Assembly: GCA_021742025.1 (NCBI GenBank)
Contig: JAIOWT010000030.1
Coordinates: 1-9,398, forward strand
DNA: 9,398 nt
From: Candidatus Nanopelagicales bacterium
Lineage (GTDB): Bacteria; Actinomycetota; Actinomycetes; S36-B12; UBA5976
Direction: 5' to 3'
Shown here: piece after piece, positions 1-6,037 of the stretch
Numbering within the stretch: the stretch's first letter is position 1
Layout: every line of letters starts with the position of its first letter
Made by a program: the position numbers and the translations under genes
Notes under the pieces: model-generated
What the model was told of the DNA's origin: nothing
The model's input: the letters and a program-made list of their open reading frames with translations, nothing else
The model's database searches: none

Positions 1-1093
1 CTGTAACCTCCGTTAAATTCGCCGACCCGTTTAGGTAGGCAGGGAATCGTAAAGTGAATGTTGAACCTTGACCAAGCTCTGACCAAACCACGCATTCGCC
101 GCCGTGGTTGGCGCAGACGTGCTTAACAATTGCTAGCCCTAGACCCGTACCGCCGGTGTCACGTGAGCGAGCCGGATCAATTCGATAGAACCGTTCAAAA
201 ATGCGTTCTAAATCAGAACTTGGAATTCCTGGACCTTGATCAGTAACCGAGATTTCAATCATGTCGTTTACCAAACGAGTACCAACACCAACGCGAGTGT
301 TGTTTGGCGAGTATCTAATCGCATTTGAAATCAGGTTACTAAGAGCAGTGACTAATTGTGGTTCATCGCCAAAAATTTGCGCCGACGAAGCGGACTCGCC
401 AATCGTCACAGTGATGTGTTTTTGTTCGGCAGCAATTTTTGTTGAATCAACCGCTTCAGCAATTATGTTATGGGTATCAACCGGTGCTGAATTTCGAAGT
501 GGCGCATCACCTTGCACTTGCGATAGCGATACCAAGTCAGCGATCATCGCCGTCAAGCGCTGAACTTCGATCTGCATTCGACTAGTGAAGTGACGTACTT
601 GCTCAATGTCAGTGTCAGCCGCTTGAACTGCCTCCGCCAAAAGTGACAGTGCGCCTACAGGCGTCTTTAGCTCGTGCGAAACGTTAGCCACAAAGTCACG
701 ACGCACATCGTTTAGGCGTCGCTCTTCGCTAAGGTCTTGGGCAATAAGCAGTCTCAGCTCCCCATCAATTGGAGAAATTTGAATCCGGGCTTCCCAGTCA
801 GCCAACTTTGAGCCAGTGCGCTTAATTACAAATTCCCGGCTCTGGGTTTTTTGAAGTCGCTGAACTTCTCGATTGAGCGCCCGGATTTCCACAGGAGCGA
901 TTCGATCATTTGAAACCAGTCCCATAGCAACGCAGTTAGCGCTGCACTCGATGACATTGTCAGAGGCGTCAATTATCGCCGCAGCATCTGGAAGGACATC
1001 CAGAATCTGGCTCAATGCGGCTACCCGATCAGCCTGACTTTGTTTAGATTGAGCATGCGCATCAATGACATCACCAGATCGGCGTTTCAGCAT
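1..1093 (-). CDS. senX3: SenX3/PhoR-type sensor histidine kinase, 3' end outside window
   Basis: This is the sensor kinase of the phosphate two-component system. It should autophosphorylate on a histidine and pass phosphate to a RegX3/PhoP-type regulator, probably encoded just beyond position 1. I translated 364 codons from the minus strand with no stop, so the C-terminus is missing. A PAS-like region lies near residues 25-120. The HisKA motif FVANVSHELKTPVG follows, with phospho-acceptor His140. The ATPase domain shows an N-box (NLISNAIRYSP, about 253-263), a G1 box (DQGPGIP), an F box (ERFYR) and a G2 box (GGTGLGLAIVKH, about 314-325). These motifs match mycobacterial SenX3 closely. The ATG at 1093 is preceded by AAAAGGA at good spacing. 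Upstream the frame is open to a TGA but shows no ATG, GTG or TTG. No N-terminal membrane segment is visible, which is odd for SenX3. It is divergent from phoU. Confidence 0.93.
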   Translation of the reverse strand, partial: MLKRRSGDVIDAHAQSKQSQADRVAALSQILDVLPDAAAIIDASDNVIECSANCVAMGLVSNDRIAPVEIRALNREVQRLQKTQSREFVIKRTGSKLADWEARIQISPIDGELRLLIAQDLSEERRLNDVRRDFVANVSHELKTPVGALSLLAEAVQAADTDIEQVRHFTSRMQIEVQRLTAMIADLVSLSQVQGDAPLRNSAPVDTHNIIAEAVDSTKIAAEQKHITVTIGESASSAQIFGDEPQLVTALSNLISNAIRYSPNNTRVGVGTRLVNDMIEISVTDQGPGIPSSDLERIFERFYRIDPARSRDTGGTGLGLAIVKHVCANHGGECVVWSELGQGSTFTLRFPAYLNGSANLTEVT

Positions 1094-1189
1094 GCCAAAA
1101 ATCCTTTTAACATCTGGGGTAACGCGACCTTTAAGCTCACCTATTAAGGATAGTTTGCCGAGGCGCCGGTTACCCTGCGTCCAGCCTCA

Positions 1190-1211
1190 ATTCACCGAGA
1201 GTTCACTCAAT
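1190..1211 (+). promoter_or_regulatory. PHO-box-like direct repeat between the kinase gene and phoU
   Basis: Two contiguous 11-bp units, ATTCACCGAGA (1190-1200) and GTTCACTCAAT (1201-1211), fit the actinobacterial PHO box as 11-bp direct repeats of the GTTCACC type. A weaker unit with the same phase, GTCCAGCCTCA, lies just upstream at 1179-1189. Read on the plus strand, the box is followed by an AT-rich -10-like stretch, TAAAAATT at 1218-1225, pointing toward phoU. By analogy with Streptomyces phoU/phoRP the site could serve both divergent genes, including autoregulation of the kinase. Binding is inferred from the repeat pattern only. Confidence 0.68.
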
Positions 1212-1306
1212 CTCGTCTAAAAATTAGTCGGTTAGTTGCCCTGCGTTTTCAATTAATGGTGGTTTTTCAATCTGCCATGTTCTGGGTCCAAGGATTACAC
1301 TTAAGC

Positions 1307-1957
1307 ATGCGCCCTGATACCTCTGATCAACTCAAGTTGGTTAACGCCAAGTTGGTTGAAATGGCTGCGCTGGTCGGAGTGGCAATTGATACCGCAACTA
1401 AGGCGCTCCTAAATGATGACTTAACTCTCGCCGAACAAGTAATCTCATGCGATAACCAGATAGATACCCTCAATTCTGAAGTTGAAGTGTTGTGTTTTCG
1501 TATCACTGCGCTAGATGCACCGATGGCTACCGACCTGCGCATGGTTATGGGCGGAATTCGAATGGCAACTTCCCTGGAACGAATGGGAGATCTCGCGGTT
1601 CACATCGCCAAGCAAGTTCGATTACGCTACCCAAATCCTTCGATTCCAGCCGAGCTTCAAGCAACTTTTTCTGAAATGGGAACCGCTGCCGGCAAGATTG
1701 TTGCTGAAGCCGGTCAAGTAATTGAATCGCATGACGCTACCCTCGCTGACAAAATGAAACAATATGATGATGCATTAGATCGCTTGCATCGTGAACTTTT
1801 CAACGTTGTCCTTGCTGAGTCTTGGAATCATGGTGTCGAGTCTGCAATCGATGTGACGTTATTGAGTCGGTTCTATGAACGATTTGGTGATCACGCAGTT
1901 TCGCTAGCCAGGCGAGTAATTTACATAGTTACTGGCCAGCCTTATGCCAGCAACTAA
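1307..1957 (+). CDS. phoU: PhoU phosphate-signalling protein
   Basis: PhoU is a cytoplasmic helical-bundle protein that links the Pst transporter to the PhoR/SenX3-type kinase and keeps the Pho response off when phosphate is plentiful. The protein has two homologous three-helix halves. Each carries the family metal-binding type signature: LERMGDLAVHIAK in the first half and RFYERFGDHAVSLARR in the second. An ATG at 1256 would add 17 residues, but I prefer 1307. From there the 216-residue product aligns without gaps to the start of mycobacterial PhoU as I recall it (MR, then LxEM, then the AT-ALL pattern). No ribosome-binding site precedes 1256, whereas AAGGA lies 12 nt before 1307, which is rather far. 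It sits opposite the sensor kinase gene behind a PHO-box-like repeat. mshA follows after 76 bp without an obvious terminator. Confidence 0.95.
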   Translation: MRPDTSDQLKLVNAKLVEMAALVGVAIDTATKALLNDDLTLAEQVISCDNQIDTLNSEVEVLCFRITALDAPMATDLRMVMGGIRMATSLERMGDLAVHIAKQVRLRYPNPSIPAELQATFSEMGTAAGKIVAEAGQVIESHDATLADKMKQYDDALDRLHRELFNVVLAESWNHGVESAIDVTLLSRFYERFGDHAVSLARRVIYIVTGQPYASN

Positions 1958-1989
1958 AGGGCTCTATAACTAGTGACGTTTGCAAAGAA

Positions 1990-2019
1990 GTGACGCTAGC
2001 CCACTTGTTTCGCTAAATT
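1990..2019 (+). promoter_or_regulatory. possible sigma-70-type promoter for mshA
   Basis: In the 76-bp gap between phoU and mshA, GTGACG (1990-1995) resembles a -35 element and TAAATT (2014-2019) a -10 element, with an 18-bp spacer. Transcription would then begin close to the mshA ATG at 2034, giving a very short leader. That would fit the lack of a good ribosome-binding site before mshA. The match is weak and readthrough from phoU is equally possible. Confidence 0.25.
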
Positions 2020-2033
2020 GGAATTGGTAAATC

Positions 2034-3308
2034 ATGAAAAACACGCTGCCTGGCCTGAATCGAATTGCGATTCTTTCAGTCCATACCTCTCCGTTGCATC
2101 AGCCTGGTACTGGTGACTCTGGCGGTATGAATGTTTACATTGCCGAAACTGCCAAGCGAATTGCAGCCCGTGGTATCGAGGTAGAGATTTTCACCCGTGC
2201 CACATCATTAGCTGAACCAGAAGTCACCGAACTTGCGCCAGGGGTTTTGGTTCGCCACATTCCCGCGGGCCCATTTGAAGGATTACGAAAAGAAGACCTG
2301 CCCGCACAGCTGTGCGCAGTAACTGCTGGCGTGTTACGTGCTGAGGCAGCGAAGAACGAAGGCTTCTACGATCTCGTACACAGTCACTATTGGCTTTCCG
2401 GGCAAGTTGGCTGGATCGCACAGGAGCGCTGGGGAGTTCCGTTAGTGCACACCATGCACACTATGGCTCGAGTTAAGAACTTAACTTTGGCTCAAGGCGA
2501 TGCGCCGGAGCCTGCTATTCGTGAGATTGGGGAAGAGCAGGTGGTCACTGCAGCGGATCGCCTAGTTGCAAACACCCATGCCGAGGCTAAAGAGTTGATT
2601 GAGCTTTATCACGCAGATCCAAATCGAGTTCGAGTAGTTCATCCTGGCGTGGACCTAGATGTGTTTGTGCCTGGAAATCAGGCTGCTGCTCGACAAGACC
2701 TAGGTGTTTCGAAAGATGCCATCGTATTGTTATTCGTGGGCCGGATTCAACCCTTAAAAGCGCCAGATGTTTTGATCGAAGCAGCCGCCGAAATTTTGAA
2801 ACGTAATCCAGAATTGCGAAGTCGATTGGTGGTTGCTATTTGTGGTGGCCCATCAGGCAGCGGGTTAGAGCGTCCCGATGCATTAGTTACGCTTGCCGAT
2901 CAACTTGGCGTATCTGATGTTGTTAGATTCGTGCCACCTACAAGTCGCGCGGAGTTGGTTAAATGGTTCCAAGCTGCTTCTGTTTGTGTGGTTCCATCCC
3001 ATAGTGAATCCTTTGGATTAGTTGCTATTGAAGCTCAAGCCTGTGGCACGCCAGTTATCGCAGCCCGCGTTGGCGGACTCCCTACTGCAGTTCGAGACGG
3101 AATCAGTGGTGTCTTAGTTGATGGCCACGAGGCAGCAACTTGGGCTTCTCACATTATCGACGTGGTAACCAACGACGATTTAAGATCTCGCCTTTCAACT
3201 GGCGCCATCGCACATGCCTCGCATTTTGGCTGGGAAGACACCACAGACAAGTTGATTTCGGTTTATCAAGAGGCAGTTAAATCCTCAGTTGCCCGGGCGG
3301 ATGCATGA
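2034..3308 (+). CDS. mshA: MshA, D-inositol-3-phosphate N-acetylglucosaminyltransferase
   Basis: MshA catalyses the first step of mycothiol biosynthesis, transferring N-acetylglucosamine from UDP-GlcNAc to 1D-myo-inositol 3-phosphate. Mycothiol is the main low-molecular-weight thiol of Actinobacteria. The 424-residue protein has the GT-B fold of glycosyltransferase family 4. Near the N-terminus is [19 protein letters not shown] (about 17-35), nearly identical to the mycobacterial enzyme. Lys86 in GLRKEDLP corresponds to a phosphate-contacting lysine. In the C-terminal domain [12 protein letters not shown] places Arg237 and Lys242 at the nucleotide-sugar site, and [19 protein letters not shown] contains the E-X7-E pair Glu325/Glu333. 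It lacks the long N-terminal extension seen in M. tuberculosis MshA. Its last codons overlap the next gene by 4 bp (ATGA), so the two are probably co-transcribed and translationally coupled. Confidence 0.96.
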   Translation: MKNTLPGLNRIAILSVHTSPLHQPGTGDSGGMNVYIAETAKRIAARGIEVEIFTRATSLAEPEVTELAPGVLVRHIPAGPFEGLRKEDLPAQLCAVTAGVLRAEAAKNEGFYDLVHSHYWLSGQVGWIAQERWGVPLVHTMHTMARVKNLTLAQGDAPEPAIREIGEEQVVTAADRLVANTHAEAKELIELYHADPNRVRVVHPGVDLDVFVPGNQAAARQDLGVSKDAIVLLFVGRIQPLKAPDVLIEAAAEILKRNPELRSRLVVAICGGPSGSGLERPDALVTLADQLGVSDVVRFVPPTSRAELVKWFQAASVCVVPSHSESFGLVAIEAQACGTPVIAARVGGLPTAVRDGISGVLVDGHEAATWASHIIDVVTNDDLRSRLSTGAIAHASHFGWEDTTDKLISVYQEAVKSSVARADA

Positions 3309-3787
3309 CGCTTTCAATTTCAGAAGTTACCGAATTTCTGCGTTCACAGGAATTGCAGTATGAGTTAGCCAGTGAGAAAACCGTGGTGGTTTCCCTGCCA
3401 GGAACTAACAAGCAGTTCGTAAATGTTGCCATGACAGTTGGTGACACAATCTTCAAGATTGAAAGCTTCGTTGCCAGAAATCCCGATGAAAACCATGAAG
3501 CGGTTTACCGTTGGCTACTGGAACAGAATCGCAAATTGCTAGTGATCAACTATTGTGTGGATCACTTAGGCGACATCTATCTGTCGGGAACTTTGCCAAT
3601 TGCCACTGTCGATCTTGATCAGATTGATCAAATACTTGGTGTGATGCTACAAACCAGTGATAACTCGTTCAACATACTGCTAGAACTAGGTTTCAAGTCC
3701 GCCATCGAACGTGAGTGGGCATGGCGCACGAGTAAAGGAATGGATCTTTCAAACCTAGAAGCATTTCGTCACCTAATTGGTGACTAA
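3305..3787 (+). CDS. YbjN-family protein of unknown function, next to mshA
   Basis: This 160-residue cytoplasmic protein looks like the YbjN family, whose fold resembles type III secretion chaperones; its biochemical role is unknown. Supporting pattern: an N-terminal helix ([11 protein letters not shown]), paired strands with the hydrophobic [17 protein letters not shown] segment, a helix ([15 protein letters not shown]), then [20 protein letters not shown] and a closing helix around [12 protein letters not shown]. No catalytic motif, signal peptide or membrane segment is visible. The start ATG overlaps the mshA stop (ATGA), which fixes the start and implies coupling. M. tuberculosis has a homologous gene (Rv0487) directly after mshA, so the pairing appears conserved, though involvement in mycothiol metabolism is only inferred. 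It converges on pstB with 3 bp between stops. Confidence 0.82.
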   Translation: MTLSISEVTEFLRSQELQYELASEKTVVVSLPGTNKQFVNVAMTVGDTIFKIESFVARNPDENHEAVYRWLLEQNRKLLVINYCVDHLGDIYLSGTLPIATVDLDQIDQILGVMLQTSDNSFNILLELGFKSAIEREWAWRTSKGMDLSNLEAFRHLIGD

Positions 3788-3790
3788 TGG

Positions 3791-4612
3791 TTACCCGAAG
3801 CGACCGTTTACGTAATCTTCAGTACGTGGATCGTTAGGTGCGCTGAACAAGCTATCGGTTGGACCGAATTCAACTACGCAACCTGGCTCGCCTTCTTCAG
3901 CTAAGAAGAATGCAGTTTGATCAGAAACGCGCTGGGCTTGTTGCATGTTGTGAGTCACGATAACAACAGTCATCGATTCAGAAAGTTCACGAATTGTGGC
4001 TTCGATGCGACGAGTAGAGCCTGGATCAAGTGCTGAACATGGTTCGTCCATGAGAAGGATTTCTGGATCAAGTGCTAGTGAACGTGCAATACAAAGTCGC
4101 TGTTGCTGTCCACCGGATAGTGAACCTGCGCTGGAATTCAGACGGTCTTTCACTTCTGGCCAAAGGCTAGCGCGAGTGATGCAGCTTTCCACAAGGGCAT
4201 CTTCATTACGAATTTTGCGGCCAGAAAGTTTCAGACCGGATAAAACATTTTCGCGGATCGTCATGGTTGGGAATGGATTTGGCTTCTGGAAAACCATACC
4301 GATGCCTAAGCGAACTGAGATTGGGTCTACGGATGGCCCATAAATATCTTTTCCATTAAACAAAACTTCGCCAGATAGCTGTGCACCTGGGATTAGTTCG
4401 TGCATGCGATCGAGGGTACGAATGAAGGTTGACTTGCCACATCCACTAGGACCAATCAGTGCAGTAACCGAGTTCTTTGGGAATTGTAGATTGACATCAG
4501 TAAGTACGTGCTTGCCACTGAACCAAACGTTGATGTTGCGCGCCTCAAGGTGAACGTCGCCACTTAGCAACTGTGAGTTTGTAGCCGTTGCTGTATCTAC
4601 TGATGTTTCCAC
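3791..4612 (-). CDS. pstB: PstB, phosphate ABC transporter ATPase
   Basis: PstB is the cytoplasmic ATPase that powers phosphate import through PstC and PstA. All ABC elements are present in the 273-residue product: Walker [10 protein letters not shown] (54-62), Q-loop VFQKPNPFP (Gln109), signature LSGGQQQRL (165-173), Walker B ILLMDEP (185-191) with catalytic Glu190, and the H-loop His221 in [10 protein letters not shown]. The ending [10 protein letters not shown] is typical of PstB rather than of other ABC ATPases. The start is GTG at 4612; no alternative start lies upstream before an in-frame stop, and the ribosome-binding site is poor. Family homology begins near residue 22, so the N-terminus is a short extension. 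It is separated from pstS by a strong terminator and a region with its own candidate operators, so it probably has its own promoter. Confidence 0.97.
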   Translation of the reverse strand: METSVDTATATNSQLLSGDVHLEARNINVWFSGKHVLTDVNLQFPKNSVTALIGPSGCGKSTFIRTLDRMHELIPGAQLSGEVLFNGKDIYGPSVDPISVRLGIGMVFQKPNPFPTMTIRENVLSGLKLSGRKIRNEDALVESCITRASLWPEVKDRLNSSAGSLSGGQQQRLCIARSLALDPEILLMDEPCSALDPGSTRRIEATIRELSESMTVVIVTHNMQQAQRVSDQTAFFLAEEGEPGCVVEFGPTDSLFSAPNDPRTEDYVNGRFG

Positions 4613-4655
4613 TTTGACTAGCCCGCTTTCTAATTATTTGAGGTAGTTCGGTGAG

Positions 4656-4675
4656 GTTAACAGCGCTCTGTTAAC
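4656..4675. repeat. inverted repeat with GTTAAC half-sites upstream of pstB
   Basis: The arms GTTAACAG (4656-4663 on the plus strand... read with CTCTGTTAAC at its other end) form an 8-bp perfect dyad: the right arm CTGTTAAC occupies 4668-4675, leaving a 4-bp spacer. It lies 43 bp upstream of the pstB GTG start. Each half contains GTTAAC, the same core as the first unit of the pstS PHO-box-like site, but here the halves are inverted rather than direct. It could be an operator for a dimeric regulator or a weak hairpin in the pstB leader. No T-tract follows, so a terminator is unlikely. Confidence 0.4.
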
Positions 4676-4687
4676 ACTTTGGGCGGA

Positions 4688-4709
4688 CTTAAGTTAATAA
4701 CGGATGAAC
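4688..4709 (-). promoter_or_regulatory. degenerate PHO-box-like repeat upstream of pstB
   Basis: Read on the minus strand, two contiguous 11-bp units, GTTCATCCGTT (4709-4699) and ATTAACTTAAG (4698-4688), fit the pattern (G/A)TT(C/A)A(C/T)(C/T) drawn from the two clearer sites in this window. The site is 75 bp upstream of the pstB start, a distance similar to that at pstS. It is the weakest of the three and could be coincidental. If real, it explains how pstB stays under Pho control despite the terminator separating it from pstS. Confidence 0.45.
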
Positions 4710-4762
4710 TTATCTAGCCTGAAATATGACCGAATTTGGCCCTTTAAGCCACTCTAAACGCT

Positions 4763-4802
4763 AGAAAGCCCCTCTAAATCAAGTGATTTAGAGGGGCTTT
4801 CT
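4763..4802 (-). terminator. strong hairpin terminator after pstS
   Basis: A perfect 19-bp inverted repeat (arms 4763-4781 and 4784-4802) starts with AGAAAGCCCCTC and is nearly without a loop, so the inner pairs would open. The stem has a GC-rich CCCC/GGGG core and ends in CTTTCT on either strand, which gives a short U-rich tail. It lies 30 bp past the pstS stop and should end the pstS transcript, separating it from pstB. Confidence 0.88.
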
Positions 4803-4832
4803 TGGCCTAATGGCCAGGGTATTGACTATTTA

Positions 4833-5912
4833 TTAACTGATGCGTGCTGCAATTGCAAGGGCTTTCGTCTTCAATTCACCCGAGATCGGGGAATACCCAA
4901 TCGATGCAGCTTTCTGTGGGCCACAGGTGTTAAGCATGTACTCAACAAATGCCTTAACCTGTGGAGCTTTAGCGGTACCAGCACCGATGTCAACCATTGC
5001 ATAGGCTAACAAGGACATGTTGTAGGCACCTGGAATCTTCTTCTTGAAGTCCAAGGTTACTGCGCCTGTTGAAGCGTTAAATCCAGCTCCTGTGCTAAAC
5101 GCTGCTAAGAACTTAGAAGCAGACTCGGAAGTTGGTGCAACCCACTCGCCGTTTGCGTTCTTGACTGTTGCAAATGGCACATTCGAAGACGAAGCGTCAG
5201 CTAGATCTGCATAACCGATAGAAAAAGAAGTTTTCTTAACGGTAGAAACTAGAGCCTGTGCATTTGCGCCACCAATTGATCCCGCTGGCATTTTGCCGGC
5301 AGGATTTCCGGAGGCGATAGTCGTATTCTTCGGCTTTGTCCAAACCGATGGAACGGTCTGACGTAAGTAGTCAGTGAAGTTTTCTGAAGTACCGGAAGAT
5401 GCAGCGCGGTAAGCAACGCGGATTGCTTTCTTTGGAAGCTTCTTTGCAACAGCTGCGGTCTGCAACTTAGCAATGACTGGATCATTCCAAGTCTTTACTT
5501 TGCCGGAATAGATCATCGCTATTGCGTTTGCATCCAGTCTGATTTCACCTGACTTGATACCTGGAATGTTGTAAAGGACAGCAATTGGTCCGCCAACTAC
5601 TGGGATGTATGAGAACTTAGCGCTGTTTCCAGTGCGTGTTCCACTAAAGGTAAGACTTGATGCAGGTGTAGCTGCATCAGATGCGCCGAAATCAACAGTG
5701 CCGTTGGTAAATGCAGTACGACCAGCACCGGAACCACCTGGGTTGTAAGAAACAGCAGTGGCAGGATCGTTTACTGCGCAAGTAGTAATGAATTTGTTAG
5801 CGTAGGAGGAGCCGGCACCCTTTAGGGTGGTCTCAGCCTGAGCTGGTGTAGCTATAAGTACTGAGGCAGCAAACCCCAGGGAAACGATTGACGTTAGCAG
5901 GCGCTTTGCCAT
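4833..5912 (-). CDS. pstS: PstS, secreted phosphate-binding protein
   Basis: PstS captures inorganic phosphate outside the membrane and delivers it to PstCA. The preferred start at 5912 gives 359 residues and a Sec signal peptide: basic MAKR, a hydrophobic core, then TPAQA with predicted cleavage after Ala26. An upstream in-frame ATG at 5927 would overlap the strong AAAGGAG ribosome-binding site that serves 5912, so I reject it. Ligand-binding segments follow family order: KGAGSSY (31-37), YNPGGSGAGRTAF (56-68), VDFGASDA with Asp79, and YRAASSGTSENF with Arg169 and Ser173-Gly174-Thr175. Cys45 and Cys330 could form a disulfide. No lipobox cysteine exists, unlike most Gram-positive PstS lipoproteins. 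It lies between pstA and pstB rather than first, and has its own PHO-box-like site. Confidence 0.96.
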   Translation of the reverse strand: MAKRLLTSIVSLGFAASVLIATPAQAETTLKGAGSSYANKFITTCAVNDPATAVSYNPGGSGAGRTAFTNGTVDFGASDAATPASSLTFSGTRTGNSAKFSYIPVVGGPIAVLYNIPGIKSGEIRLDANAIAMIYSGKVKTWNDPVIAKLQTAAVAKKLPKKAIRVAYRAASSGTSENFTDYLRQTVPSVWTKPKNTTIASGNPAGKMPAGSIGGANAQALVSTVKKTSFSIGYADLADASSSNVPFATVKNANGEWVAPTSESASKFLAAFSTGAGFNASTGAVTLDFKKKIPGAYNMSLLAYAMVDIGAGTAKAPQVKAFVEYMLNTCGPQKAASIGYSPISGELKTKALAIAARIS

Positions 5913-5917
5913 GCTTA

Positions 5918-5924
5918 CTCCTTT
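5918..5924 (-). promoter_or_regulatory. strong Shine-Dalgarno site of pstS
   Basis: AAAGGAG on the minus strand is 5 nt from the ATG at 5912, the best ribosome-binding site in the window. It decides the pstS start in favour of 5912 over 5927 and fits a protein made in large amounts. Confidence 0.85.
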
Positions 5925-5932
5925 CATAGGAC

Positions 5933-5948
5933 GGTAATTCGAATTACC
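5933..5948. repeat. perfect 16-bp palindrome in the pstS leader
   Basis: GGTAATTC followed directly by GAATTACC makes a perfect dyad with no spacer. It lies 20 bp upstream of the pstS start codon and 8 bp upstream of its ribosome-binding site. It could be an operator for a dimeric regulator. As RNA it could fold into a short stem (GGUAA with UUACC) around a UUCGAA loop just before the ribosome-binding site. It is not of PHO-box type. Function is unknown. Confidence 0.45.
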
Positions 5949-6010
5949 TGACTCAAAATTAAGTTACTAACCCGAATATCAGTTGTCTATTGCCTTACAA
6001 ATAAAGGCTA

Positions 6011-6032
6011 GTTAGGTGAACTTTTGGTTAAC
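6011..6032 (-). promoter_or_regulatory. PHO-box-like direct repeat upstream of pstS
   Basis: On the minus strand, GTTAACCAAAA (6032-6022) is followed without a gap by GTTCACCTAAC (6021-6011). Two contiguous 11-bp units with GTTCACC-type cores match the actinobacterial PHO box bound by PhoP/RegX3-type regulators. It begins 6 bp after the pstA stop codon and lies 98 bp ahead of the pstS start, so it should drive an extra pstS transcript from inside the pst cluster. Exact -10 position is unclear; TAGCCT (6010-6005) is one option. Confidence 0.75.
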
Positions 6033-6037
6033 CAGTT

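Noticed and set aside
261..563. Plus-strand open frame of 100 codons
   Set aside because: It is antisense to the histidine kinase gene, whose minus-strand translation shows clear catalytic motifs; the plus-strand product resembles nothing I know.
1117..1175. Inverted repeat GGGTAAC / GTTACCC in the kinase leader
   Set aside because: Arms are only 7 bp and 45 bp apart, which is close to chance level and makes no sensible hairpin or operator.
1256..1306. Longer phoU start at 1256
   Set aside because: It adds 17 residues with no homology and no ribosome-binding site; the PhoU family N-terminus aligns from 1307.
1972..1995. Direct repeat AGTGACG in the phoU-mshA gap
   Set aside because: Seven bases with a 17-bp period, two copies only; not the 11-bp Pho spacing and could be coincidence.
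4549..4555. GTTCACC on the minus strand, a PHO-box core
   Set aside because: It is a single unit inside pstB codons, with no second unit 11 bp away.
5913..5927. Longer pstS start at 5927
   Set aside because: Those codons coincide with the AAAGGAG ribosome-binding site of the 5912 start and would put extra residues before a normal signal peptide.
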